Shown here piece after piece: positions 11,901 through 23,800 of a stretch of 64,000 nt of DNA. The stretch spans positions 15,273,638 to 15,337,637 of the forward strand of contig NC_092314.1 in assembly GCF_036785885.1 (NCBI RefSeq), in the 5' to 3' direction. Each line of letters starts with the position of its first letter. The stretch's first letter is position 1. The translations under genes and the position numbers were made by a program. Below the pieces are notes generated by a model. It was given only the letters and a program-made list of their open reading frames with translations, was not told the origin of the DNA and ran no database searches. The stretch comes from Coffea arabica. Lineage: Eukaryota; Streptophyta; Magnoliopsida; Gentianales; Rubiaceae.

Positions 11901-14414
11901 TCAATCAAGCTTTGGATGTTTTGTTGTCTTTGTCAGTTCTTCCTCAAGACTTCGTTTTACTGAAGATGAGGGACCTTTGTGGCTGCCTTGGTCTGTTGAG
12001 ACAACAGATAAGGTTGATGTTGGAATGAGGCTCGGGGAAACTTCTTCAATAGAAGCAACATTTTCTGTGGTGCTATCTTTTAGAAAGGATGGTGGAGTTG
12101 CAACTAACTCTGATGACTGTATTTCAGCAATTTGGTGAGTTTGTGGATGCTGTTCTGGTTCTTCTGGAATGAAAGTTGTGAGGAAAAATAGTGGAAGAAG
12201 GTGCTTCTGAGAGGGAAGATATGATCTCATTTCACAGAGGAAATTCTGATTTTGCAATTTTTCATTAATTCTGCTAAAAGGCAGCAATTCTCCCTGTAAA
12301 AAAATAATTGCTGTTGGTGATTTTGGTAGACAGTATTGATTGAAATTATATTTGTTTGTATACTTATAACAAAGTTGATATACCTGTAGATGCTTTTCAT
12401 ATATTTGAGTGGCGGTGAAATCAATGAGGTCTCAGCATTTAGATCCTCTATTGTTGCATCAATGAAACCAGTGTCGTCATAAATGTGTGCCTGGAATCTA
12501 GCTCTGCAGCAGAGATGATTATTAGCATATGAGATAAAATATATGAAGTGTATAATAAGAAATTTTAGGAACTTAAAAATAAAGTTACTTTGGTTTGGGT
12601 TTTATATCTCTGAGTCCACAGAAATTGCAGTCAAATTCCATATCCATTGGTGCACCAGTGATTTTGTTGCAGCTGGTACATATCGCAGAGAAAAATCTCT
12701 GATTGCAGTTGATGATTCTGATTTTTCCTCTGATCCAAAAGTTCTTTATCTGATTCAAGCACAGTTATATAGATGTTAATATAATTGAATCAGCGATACT
12801 ATAAGATAATAAAGTATGTAGTTGATAATGTAGAATATTGGTGGATATATGTTCTTGTTTTACCGGATTTGATGATGCAACAATCTGTCCAATCAAACGA
12901 ACTTCAGTGTTGGCTGGCGCAACTGTTTTTTGTTTATCTTTCTCATACAGTCTTTCATTGATAACTCTGTGAATGTAGGAAATATTTTCTTGAGACCTAT
13001 GACAGCAAAAATAAATGTTAATAGTTATGTGGATAGTTAGGAAGAGAATTTTGAGTAAAAGAGGGTGATATTTGTACGTCAAAACATACCAGATTTTGAG
13101 AGACGCAATCTGATGTAGTGGTGGATCCAGGACAATTGTGCTATTTGGCCTAGTGCTAATGTCAATTCCTGATTTATTGTGCCAAGAAAGTAAATGGAGT
13201 TATATTTATTTAAATTAAACGTAAATACAATCAGGTTGATCTTAATATATTTTTACCATGATAGGTGGTGACTCTAGGCCGTAGAATCAGAATTGGTGGA
13301 TGAGTGTGGATTGCGTTAACAAGTTCAACACCCTCATAGTAAATATAAGGTTCCCACATTGTGAATATCAATGGTCTACATCTGTAAATTTCAATATATA
13401 GATGATAGAGTTAAGAGTAAATCATCAATAATCTGTTCATATATAAAATGCTCTATAACTATATCTATTTTCCAGTTTTCAAAGTTAAGATCATAAGATA
13501 CTTACTCGGGATTGACAACTATGAATCTTTGAGTTGTACGTGGTCCTCTTGCAGTAGTAACCACTTCTTCTGGGAATGCATGGATTGCTACACACAGGAC
13601 ATCTAGTTGAACATGAAAATTTTGTGATTAGAAAATGTACAGTAAACTATCATATAGTATTTATTATTCATGAGTTTTTATACTGAATCTGTCTGCATCA
13701 CTGTTCTTGTATTTGTCAAGGCTCCAAAATGGAGTGATAGGAAAGCAGTTTGCTAGTTGTAGTGAGTCCGTTTTGCTGACTTTCCTGATGAAGCCAGCTT
13801 TAGTGAGTGTTAACTGGAGTGGAACAGAGCCAATTTGGTTTCTTGGATCAGTAATTGGCACAACAACAGCATTTGCAATGTAATAGGTCTCATAAAGTTG
13901 TAATTTGTCATGAACGTAATTGACATCTCTATTAAAAGAGATTGCTTGAATTGATTCATGCTGTCAAAACAAGAAAAAAAGCAATAAGTAAATGAGGAGA
14001 TATGAATGGTTTCAAATTTTGTTTACAGTTTGGTTATTCAATGCTGTTGTTTTCTAATTGATAACAAAAGAAGTCTAACAATTGTCTGGAGAGTGATTTA
14101 TTGGTATATATAAATTGATGTGTATCATTTAAATAACTAAATTTTAGTATTCTTAAATTTGAGTATTTTAAAATTGAGTTACAGAGAGTTTCTGTATTTG
14201 AATCACTTTTTTTTTGTTTTGTTGGACAAGCAAGTAACTAAGTAAGTAAATGAAGTGTTTATTTGACCTGTTGATCTGTAAACATCAGTCTGATAAAGCA
14301 AGAACCTTGGTTCTTTCCCGGATAGATTGGTGATTTTTCCGTGAGAATTGCCTTGATCATCCAATCTGTTGACTCATGAGTCAAACTGCTAACAGGAATG
14401 CATCTGTCATCCAT
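11901..14414 (-). CDS. Helitron-encoded RPA70-like single-strand DNA-binding protein (9 exons)
   Basis: Exons in gene order: 14414-14268, 13960-13684, 13602-13506, 13381-13257, 13168-13090, 12996-12864, 12749-12589, 12503-12384, 12293-11901. Phases agree across the first eight. The protein starts MDDRCIPVSSL and runs through OB-fold blocks (TDWMIKAILTEKSP, LQLYETYYIANAVVVPI). A zinc-ribbon region follows in exon 7 with Cys pairs (CTSC, then CNFC), as in the C-terminal domain of RPA1. It ends with KRSLEEELTKTTKHPKLD and a stop. RPA-like proteins accompany Rep/helicase in plant Helitrons and are thought to coat single-stranded transposition intermediates. Exon 8 needs a frame change near 12420-12440: its first half reads correctly in one frame and its second half (FTATQIYEKHLQ, joining GELLPF) in another. 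The gene is therefore probably damaged, though only lightly. Confidence 0.8.
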
Positions 14415-14597
14415 AGCTACAATATACGAAACATAAAAATTAGTGAACACAATTATTAGCAGTTATAATTGGCAATCATAAAACACAGGCATATTAGATA
14501 TGATAAACAAAGCAGAATGCGTTGTAAATAATGTAGATGCAACTTGATATAAATTAAGTATAAAGGACATGATAGATAGAATACAAAAATTTGGTAC

Positions 14598-16047
14598 TTA
14601 AGTAGCAGTTGCAGCTGCAAGTATTTCTTTATAAACAATGTTTCGTGTGCTACTGTCTGCCATGGATTCAAGCACAACTGGTGTTAGAAGTATCTTTAGT
14701 TTCTCTGCAGTTCTTGCCCTTGACATTGCAACATACAACTGGCCATGTGAAAAAACTGGTTCTTTTAAATATATTCCAACAAAATCAAGTGTCTGCCCCT
14801 GTGATTTGTTAATAGTCAATGCAAAACACAATGAAACAGGAAACTGAGTTCGCTTGAATGGTATTGGATAAAGTGGTAAATCTGGCCTTGTACTCTGAAT
14901 GTATATATACCATTATTTCCTCTGCTAAGATTTTATCATAATGAACGCCAAGAGATGTAAAGGCAAACATGTTATTGTAACTCCTGATGCACAGTCTGAA
15001 TTCTCTAGCTTCAGGAGTATTTGCTCTACAAAGCTGAACTAATTTTTCTGGCATTTGAGTTTCTGTTAAGTGAATTTCGCCTGCTGAACAACAGAATCTC
15101 GGTGGCTCCATGTAGAATCGCTTAGCACGACAAAAGATACAGTCTGGAACCTCTGGTAAAACACTTGGGTGAACTGGTATTTGTTCCAACAACGATATGC
15201 GTTTTCTTCTACGACGTGGACTATACATTATGGAATATAGGTGCTTCTAACTAATAGAGGAACGAGAAAAAGTATAAACAATCTTAGTCACACTCGTATA
15301 CAGATAGTTATATATAAATCTATAATATATAGCTACCAGTTGCATGCTGCAGATTGCGCTTGATGGTTGGTCTTCAGATACAACAGTTGACAGTAGAAGA
15401 CGGCAAGATTGCAGAAGAGATCACAAGAAAGAAAAATGGATTTAAAAGAGAGGAAAGTTAATAGTTCCTAGTATATAAGAAGAGAACAGAAATATAGTTC
15501 ATAAATAATTCGTAAATCTACCTAGATGTACAGCTGAGGAATCATCGAAGATATTTGTTTGAAAAGCAGTCGAAGAAAGGATGTTTTCAGAGAGTACAGA
15601 ATCAGTTGTTGAAAAAACTGGTAATAGAGGAAAAGAAATAAGCGGCAATAATTTGAGAGCTTTAATAAGAATTTGAAAGTTAGTATAAAACAATTAAATT
15701 TGAAGGCTCAAGAGAATACTTTCATGAACAGCATCGTTTGTCAAACTGAAATCCATGGCTGACTGATAAGAAAAGTTAAGAACAGGCACTTGAAAACATG
15801 TACACTTAGCTTTCAATAGAGCTGAAAGCGATACATCATTACGGATAGAAACATGAACAAGTGTATCATCTATCGGAGAAAAAGGTATAGCATGGGAAGT
15901 CTGGCTGTTTTTGTTTTCATATTCAATTTTACTCTGTTGTGTTCTTTGTTGTTTCTCAGCTGCTTTCTTAGCATATCTTTCTCGTCGACGCTGATTAGCT
16001 TGTATAGGACGCTCATCTTCAGAAATAACTTTGCGCTTTCGGCCCAT
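14598..16047 (-). pseudogene. Helitron Rep/helicase gene, internally deleted
   Basis: On the minus strand the start (16047, MGRKRKVISEDERPIQANQR) is the basic N-terminus common in plant Helitron proteins. A second block (15228-14880) holds the Cys motif CIFCRAKRFYMEPPRFCCSA and the conserved RSYNNMFAFTSLGVHYDK. Directly after it, in another frame, comes the very end of a Pif1-type helicase: FALTINKSQGQTLDFVGIYL, EPVFSHGQLYVAMSRAR. Nearly everything between is absent, including the HUH Rep nuclease motifs and the helicase Walker A and B region. A full-length protein of this family is well over a thousand residues. The junction lies near 14880-14910. The copy cannot encode an active transposase. 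Confidence 0.88.
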
Positions 16048-16122
16048 ATCACAAAATGATTCTTGATAGCAAAAGTCACAGAAGCGACAGTGAATGTCAT
16101 GGCAGAAGTTTTATAGTATAGA

Positions 16123-17700
16123 TTATATAAAAAGCGTAACAAACAAAAGCGATAGAAAGTGGAAAAAGATTAAAATGCGATCACAATGGATAATGAGAAT
16201 AACAAATATGTTTAAATAAAATAAAAACAAGAGCAGAGAATGAAAGCAAATGATATAGGTATGAGATTAATATGCAAGATTTAAATTAAAAAGAAATACA
16301 GTTACCTTGAAAGTGGCACAGGAAAACCTTCACAATCCGAATTAGACAGGAGACAACTGAGACAACTAATGGAAAAACAGATATGAAGCGCAAAATGTCA
16401 ATATCCTAAAACGGTATACAAACGATAAGTAAATTTCGATACTTATAGTGTAAATACCAGCTCTAAGAAACAGAGGATACAATGGATATATACATTTTGT
16501 GTTCACTGTGACTATCTGTTTATATATCAGACCGCAGAATACAACAGACGAAGAGAAACGCAAGGGAGAAGACATTCATGGAGAAGACAACAAAAACGAA
16601 AGAGTTCATTAGAAAGAAAAATCATCTGTCCTAAGTCATGCACACATGAGACAACGTACATGAAAGACAGATGAACAAAAAGAACCAAAAGTAGAACTCA
16701 CCAGCAAGACAAAGGAGGGAAAAAGTAAAACGCGAGGAGAACAAAAGAACACGAAATATCTATGGTTTTCACAGGAGAAAGGAAGAGCAAAAGATAGAAG
16801 AAAGATCACGGAACACCGGTAGTTAGCATCACGAAGACAATGAAAGCCTCGTCAGATACACAAATTTAAAGGATAGAAAAACTCAAATAATACATTAAAA
16901 ATGATGAATGGCCAACAACAAGATCGATGATGAGCAGACTTCACATGAACATTTAATGCAAATGAGATAGCTGAAATCCCAATTGCAGTATCAGCTAAAC
17001 AAAGAGCTGAAGACAGGTGGAAGTCCATGCAAAATAGACGCGCCATGCATGCATTGTATCCTGTCAACCACTGTAATATAAAAATGCACTTAGTTGCTAA
17101 AGAAACAGTGAAACACCCACATGAACAAATGCGCAGATGGTTAAAAAATGGAGTAAAAACGACGGCAAACAAAAGCACAAAGAAAACACTCGGTTTAAAG
17201 CCACCGGCAGAATTGCGGGAACCAAAATGATCAGAACAAAAAAAAACACTTGGTTTGACGCCACCGGTAGAATTGCGGGGAGCAAAATGATTAGACAAAC
17301 ATGACATCTTATTACTTTCAAAGCGGTAAAAGGACGAACACGTCCAAAATTGAATCGCAAATAACAAGATAACCAAGACAAAAGGACAAGATAGTCCAAA
17401 AGAAAGTTAGCAAATGAAAATGAACAGCGGAAGAATTGTCCTCATGCAACTCGGCAGCTCCCAAAAGACCATGAAGGACAAAATGAGCAATGAAATCACA
17501 ATATAACCGACACAATCAATTGGGATGCACTGTTCATCGCCCTTCCACGCTTTATGTAAAGTAGAGATACTTCTCGTTTGGCAGAAAATACAAGCGGAAC
17601 ATTTACAACGGAACAAACAAAGAAAAACCAGCGAAGCATCAAACCAACAAATTGAGAATTCCGTTTTGCGGCTCTGCTAATCTGCTGACTGTTCTGCTTT
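16123..17700. other. Gene-free interval between Helitron and host gene
   Basis: There is marked strand asymmetry: the + strand is rich in A and G, with many AGACAA/GAAGAGAA words. It holds several short minus-strand frames with no recognisable domain. A 60-bp tandem duplication lies inside. It may contain an unrecognised repeat as well as the promoter of the gene starting at 17804. Confidence 0.45.
17178..17297. repeat. Tandem duplication, 60-bp unit, two copies
   Basis: The unit ACACTCGGTTTAAAGCCACC... recurs exactly 60 bp later with a few substitutions (TCGGTTTAAAG against TTGGTTTGACG). Because 60 is a multiple of three, the minus-strand frame across it stays open, but nothing suggests it is coding. 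Confidence 0.8.
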
Positions 17701-17803
17701 CTCATTCAGTGCCTTCCTTCCTTCCTTCAAGAACATCCTTTTTCCTTTTCCTTCCTTCTTTCCTTCCTGACTGAACTGAATTGAACCATCTCTTTCTTCA
17801 TAC
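17701..17803 (+). promoter_or_regulatory. CT-rich leader of the DUF2470-like gene
   Basis: The 100 bp before the ATG is dominated by CCTTCCTTCC-type pyrimidine runs, common in plant core promoters and 5' UTRs. The transcription start is not identifiable by eye. Confidence 0.45.
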
Positions 17804-20800
17804 ATGTGGATCGCAACAGCAGCAGCAGCAGCAGCGGCTTCCTCGTCAATTTCCCTCGGTAATCAACTGCTCTTTTTTTTTTTTTTGTTCGTTCTAAACT
17901 ACATATGGACCAGATGGTTTTATAATTTTTTCCCCTTCCCTTTATATTCTCTGTTTTTGTTTGTTTGCGTTTTTCGTCACGTAATTGTTAATGTACATTC
18001 CTCGTTTATGCAAATCTGGATTCTGACCAGCAAAAGTTCTTGTTTTTGCCTTTTTTTTGTGGATATTAGAATTCCAAATAGACTATATTGCCGCGTTTCT
18101 TGAGAACCCTTTTGTGTGTGAATCCTTTGAAGCTTACTGGGTGTTGGAATTGTTCTTTGGGCTTTGAGTGTTGGATTGTATAAAAATTGAATACATTAGA
18201 TGGAGTTGGTCAGTATAATGTCTTGTCTTGCTCATCTTATATTTGCATTTGTCTACACGTGCTTGGAATTTTATCTTAAGGCAACAAAGTTGGTTTGGAT
18301 CATAAAACTGTTCTGCAGTGATGCTACAGAAAAAATTACTGATTCTTAGCTAAATTATGACTTACTAGCTAATTGAATTTGCAAATTAACCAAACACAAA
18401 ATCTAATCATGAAGTTACGGAAAACAATTTTTTTGATCAGTCAACTTTGAAGTGGCAAGAGTAAAGAAGCATTAGTCCATGACTTCATATTAGCCCCTCA
18501 ATTGGAGAATTGCGGTTTGCTGATAATAAATGGTTGCAAAACAAAAATTGAAACTTAAGTGCAATTTATCTCATTGTTCGGTGTTGAAGATGAAATTAAA
18601 GTACAACAATTTGAACTGCTTGGTTTAAGGAATTGAGGATTGGATCAAGAGAGTATGACTTTTGGCACTTTGAGAAGAGTGTAAGCGAAGGTTTAGAGAG
18701 GAGCTGAACATATAAAATAGTCAGTATTGTGGAATAAGCATTGGGCTTATTGCAGTCACTAATTTCAAATCACACATAGAAAAATGTTTCTAACTATAAA
18801 GGACAATTTGCTTCATATCCATGCTGGTTTTCTTTTAAGTAGAGAGACAACTTGTATGGGAAAAAATAATGGTGAATAAGAAGAAACTGTTTTTCATACC
18901 ATGATTGATTTTTCTTTTTTCCTTTTTTATTCATTTTACACATGGAAATCACTCATTTGTTGTTCTTTCAAATTTTATGCGTGTTTGTATTTTAGGTCCT
19001 TCCAGCTGCCACTATTGTCCTTCTGAAGGAATTTGCTGCTCAACATCATATGGAATAACCGGGAGTTGGACGAAATCAGTTGCTGGCATTCATAGAATTT
19101 CTGCGCATTCAGGATTAAGGTCTATATCTCGATACTAACTTTCTTAACTCTTTATTTTATTCTTTTGATGGAGAATACCACCTGAGAATGGTGGTATAGC
19201 CTTGGGGAGTTGGGCTACAGGTTGACATTTTTACTTGATCTTTCTCTTGATTGTCCACAACTGATGCTTTCCTTGGATTGACTGTTTAATATTCTTATTT
19301 TGCTGTCTCTGTGAACTTTATTATCAGTTTCAGGTGCGACAATTCTTTCTTTGGAGTTACACTTTGGCTGCCAAATGGACATGAGAATTGCAATTCAAGG
19401 GTTTCAGTTGCCGCTGATTACTCAGATTCTCTACCTGATTCCTCAAGTTATGGTGGTGATAATGGTTATCACCCACTTGAAGAACTAAGAGAATGTAGAA
19501 GAACTCGAGTTACTAAGCTCACAGATGCTGAAATTGCAAGGTCAACTGTTGAGGTTTGCTCTCTTTGTGCATCTAGTGTTCATGACTGTTACATGCTAAT
19601 ATAGAAAGGAAAAAAAAGCCAACAAAAAAAAATATTGCTATGTTCTAGGTGCTTCTGAAGTGTTGGAAGGAACGGAACTATTTGAATTACTCTTTGAAAA
19701 GTAACATTAGGTCTAACTTTAGTTCTTGTTTTAGGCTAACAACAGAGCGTTGTTGTTCTTCCCTAGTATGGTGCACTGTGAACCACATGAACAAGTCTCT
19801 TGGGATGATTTTCCGTATGTTATCGATGAATATGGAGGTTTGGTTTCTCATTTTTGTATTATCTGCCAAAGTGTTTTTCTTACACTAGATTTTAGATGTT
19901 TGAACTCTGATGAAGTTAAAAAATGCAGATATATTTGTTGAGATCTATGACAAAGACAATATCTTGCAAGATCCTCAAGCAAGTAACCCTGTGGTGAGGA
20001 TCTCTCAGTTGCTGGATAGCTTTTCTCCTTTCTGGATGATGCATGGTTGAGTAGCTGTGTAGGTTGATTTTTAAATTCAATATTCAAACAACTTTCACAG
20101 AGCCATTTCATTCTCTGGTAGGATAGTGGTCCTTTCTTTTCTTTCCAATGCTAGTTCTTTTATTTCTTTTTTTTTTAACTTACATTTTTCCTATGCTTGT
20201 GTCTTAGTATCAGAATGTATCTTCCTTCTTCATCCTTTCAAGTTTAAAGACCTGAAATGATGAAATTTATATCTTCTCAGGATGCATCCTTACTGTGTTG
20301 CTTATCCAAAATCCATTTTAAAAAAGGGACTTTCTATGAGAAGATAATGGCTTGATTAAGGATCCAGACTAAAACATAGTTGGAAAACTTGTTTAAGGAA
20401 CATATCAGAAAGTTTTTTAAAGTTCAGGCTGAAAAAATATGTAGAATATTTTTTTAACAATTGCTTTTCAGACCAAATCACCAAAAATGGACTTTATATT
20501 AGACTTGACTGCAGATCTCGTCTCCTTCCAGGATTAAGAAGTTTTTCTTCTCTTAGACTTTCTTGAAAGATTTTCTCTGGCAGCACCCAAAGCCATCTGT
20601 TGAAATTACAACCCATGATGTAGGCATTGCGTTAGCCTGATAGTACTGTAAAACACAAAACTTAAGTTCTGCATTTGTATCAATCCTTCTGTCATATGTT
20701 AGGGTCTATGGTGATTTACTATGTGGCATTTTAGTTTTCTTACTGTACACATCCTATAATGATCAAATATGCTATTGCTTGTTTGCAGAATGCTTTAATT

Positions 20801-23800
20801 GGAATGGACATCTCGCAGTATGAAAACAGAAGGATAGATACCTCTGAGTACGGCTTTTTAGAAAATAATTATGGTGATGACATAACTTACCTTAATGATT
20901 ACGCTGAGGTGAAATTAGCTTTAAGCTACTTATTTTGAGTTTCCTGTTTTTAGTTATAGCTTTTTCTGTGTTAGGAGAATATTAGTATTCTTATAGATAA
21001 TAAATTAGTAAGGGTATTCTTGTAAATAGTCTGTTAGGTTTGTACTCCTATAAATACTAGTTGGTCACTCATAATAGGGTGACTAGATGTCTTCCTCCCA
21101 AGATACCTGTTGACTGTAATAATTTATTTATATATTTTACCAGTTTGAAGATTCTGAGATGTTGGGTGTACGAGTGGATTGGGGAATGCCAGACAGTTCT
21201 AGCTGGGTTCATCCAATTTATTTTGCCAAGTGCTTAACGAAGGTGGGTACTGTTTCTTTTGCTAAATTAGATGCTGGCTAACTGCTTTTGGAGCTGCTTC
21301 TTCTTGCAACAATAAGCAAACTTGGTTGAGTTTTAAATGTAATGAGAAGGATTTTAGTTTTTGGAGTGCTTTCCAATGTGAAAACAACTTTAGTTCACAT
21401 AAAAGTAACAGGTCAAGCACAAGGGGATCCTTGGGCACTATTTGGTCCTTCATGTAACAATACTTTTTGTTTAGTATCCTGAAAGTATGTTTCATCACTG
21501 GGAGTATTCATCACATTTTTTTCTCTTAAAAGAAATGTTATTGGTTGGTATCATGGTTATACTAATAGTAGCAACAATTAAAAGTAGAGTTATTGATTTC
21601 ACAATTAGATGCATCAATGAATTTCTACTCAGTGCTTGTCAAAGGTTGTTATCACAGCCTCATACCATGTTTGATAACTTAGTTTTTTGCACCATCTTTA
21701 TTCTTTTTTTTTTCGATTGTATGGAGTGCCTCTTGCCCATTACATTGGAATTAAACGACTAATTGCACTTAAAGAAAGTAAAATTTAAGTGAAGCTGGTG
21801 GCTTCCTGAGATTTATGAGACCAGCTGGATATGTTGTGACTCATTTTAGCTAGATGATTGGCACAAGCGTTCCCTTCTTTCCATTTACGTTTTAGTCACC
21901 ATCCTGATCAGATTATTATGAGGGCTCTCCTTTTTGTCTTTTTTGACCGGTTGTGAACCAGATTTGACTATCCACTTCTTCACACCTAGATCCAGGCGAA
22001 GGTGATCCAACACATCATTGCCCAAATTTTATCCCCAATATTACCTGCCAAACCAATATTTACCGTGAAACCACATATCCAGCTGCCAAACTCATCTCTA
22101 ATCAACCCACCTGTTGCTGCTTTGCATTGACTTTTGTCCAGCTAGAGTGGGGTTTATCCCATCCAATGCAGAATAATTCCTTCCAGCCCCTAGCCTGTAG
22201 AGTCCGTTTAAATTCTCCACTTTATTTGCTTGTTCCAGAAGTTTAGGAAGTTGAAATTCCAACTTTGGCAAGTCTTCTTTGAAGACAGCTGCATTTCTGG
22301 ATCTCCATGCATGATATGCTACTTGTTGGAAAAGGATTTGCCAAGTCACATCCTCAAATTTGCCCAGATTCAGACCTTTGTTTCAGTCTATTCAGTCCGA
22401 TTTTTGTTTATAAAATCAGTCCAATGCTCAGGATGAATAAATTTTTCCCAAAGTCAGATATAAGACTACAATCTTGTAGTCTTTTGATTTTATTAGACCT
22501 TTCTGTGTGACTTTTGAAAATGCTGGTGCCAGGTCATTGATTAGTTAGGTTACAACAGCTTTTTATGGTGTTATGACTTAGTTCAACCTTTTATGACACC
22601 TAGTTAGAGTTATTTCTAGTATAAGGCTGATCAAGTAAAGAGTAAAGATGGTTATCATAATATATAGAATTTAATATTTGACATGACATGTATTTGGTAC
22701 TGATGATAGAAACTTCTTGACATATTTTTCTTTCAAAGGATTTCAAACTTCACTAGTTATGATAAATAAACTGCACTGTCACAAACCATTTGAGATGCAT
22801 TACCAGGCTTTATTTAGGTGTGAATTATTTGAGCTTGGATGTAACCATTGAAGGAAAGATACAATACACAGTCTAACAGAAACATATTGCTGTTACAATC
22901 TTTTTTCCTCCTCCATGAATTATGAATTACTCTTGCCGATTTGGTGGATCTTGTAGGATTTCTTAAACTCAATTTTTGGTTTATACTGTCCCATAGGTTG
23001 TTTCAGCGGAACATGTCAAAATGATTGACCATCCTTCTAATGGTGTTTCTGTTTGGGGACACCTTAAGCCTGCTTATGTTGATGAAGAATTATATCTAAG
23101 ACGGCTTTTTGATGATGAAAATAATGATGGCTACACTTCAGGCTGGACAGGTATTCTGATTCTCTTACAAATTTATCAATGTTGATGCATCTTTCTTTTA
23201 GATATTACTTTTTATATCTTCCATCCCTATTTGTGCATACCTATGTTGAAGATCCCTCGGTTCTAACATGGGCCACTATTCTAAACACATGTAAGTTGTA
23301 AAGGTGGCTTGTAACTAGTAGCAACAGCATCACCATGCCTAACTAGGGCTTTCTCTTTCTCTTCATATTTTTCAAAACTTTCCACTTTTGAGCCATGTTA
23401 GTGGATTTCCAGCATTTTAAAGGGAAATTCTAGCTATAAATACCATTTTTTTTTTGTTGAAATAATTTTGTAATAAAGAGATGGAGATGCAACATGCTAC
23501 CGTATTGTTCTCATTTATTTTATATTACTGAATTTAAGTGCCCCCACTTTTTTTCACTAGCACCTTTAAACTACTGTGTTTTCTCCACACTCTGCCTCAG
23601 TATTTTAGGTTGCCAGAGTGGGAAAGAGCTTGAAAATAGTATTATTACCTTCACTATTTCGTGAAATCCTACAAGTAAGTGCTAATTGGACATTTAGCTT
23701 CTGTGTTAGCTTATTTATCAAAAGCTAAGCTCTAGTAACGCATTAAATTGCTAGTCCTCTAGATCTCTTCTAGTCGTTAGATCCAACAGATTCTACCACT

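Larger units (their letters stand above)
11600..16122 (-). mobile_element. Helitron with both ends present, minus orientation, 4.5 kb
   Basis: On the minus strand the element begins TCTATACTATAAAA at 16122, the standard 5' end of plant Helitrons. It ends with a perfect 8-bp hairpin followed 12 bp later by CTAG at 11600. It sits between an A (11599) and a T (16123) on the + strand, the expected AT insertion site, with no target duplication. Inside are a broken Rep/helicase gene (14598-16047) and a 9-exon RPA-like gene (11901-14414), both on the minus strand, the usual gene pair of plant autonomous Helitrons. Because the Rep and most helicase motifs are missing, this copy should be non-autonomous. 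Confidence 0.9.

Noticed and set aside
16852..17616. Stacked minus-strand frames upstream of the host gene
   Set aside because: Cys/Phe/Ser-rich shadows of an A/G-rich + strand, overlapping in different frames with no conserved motif.
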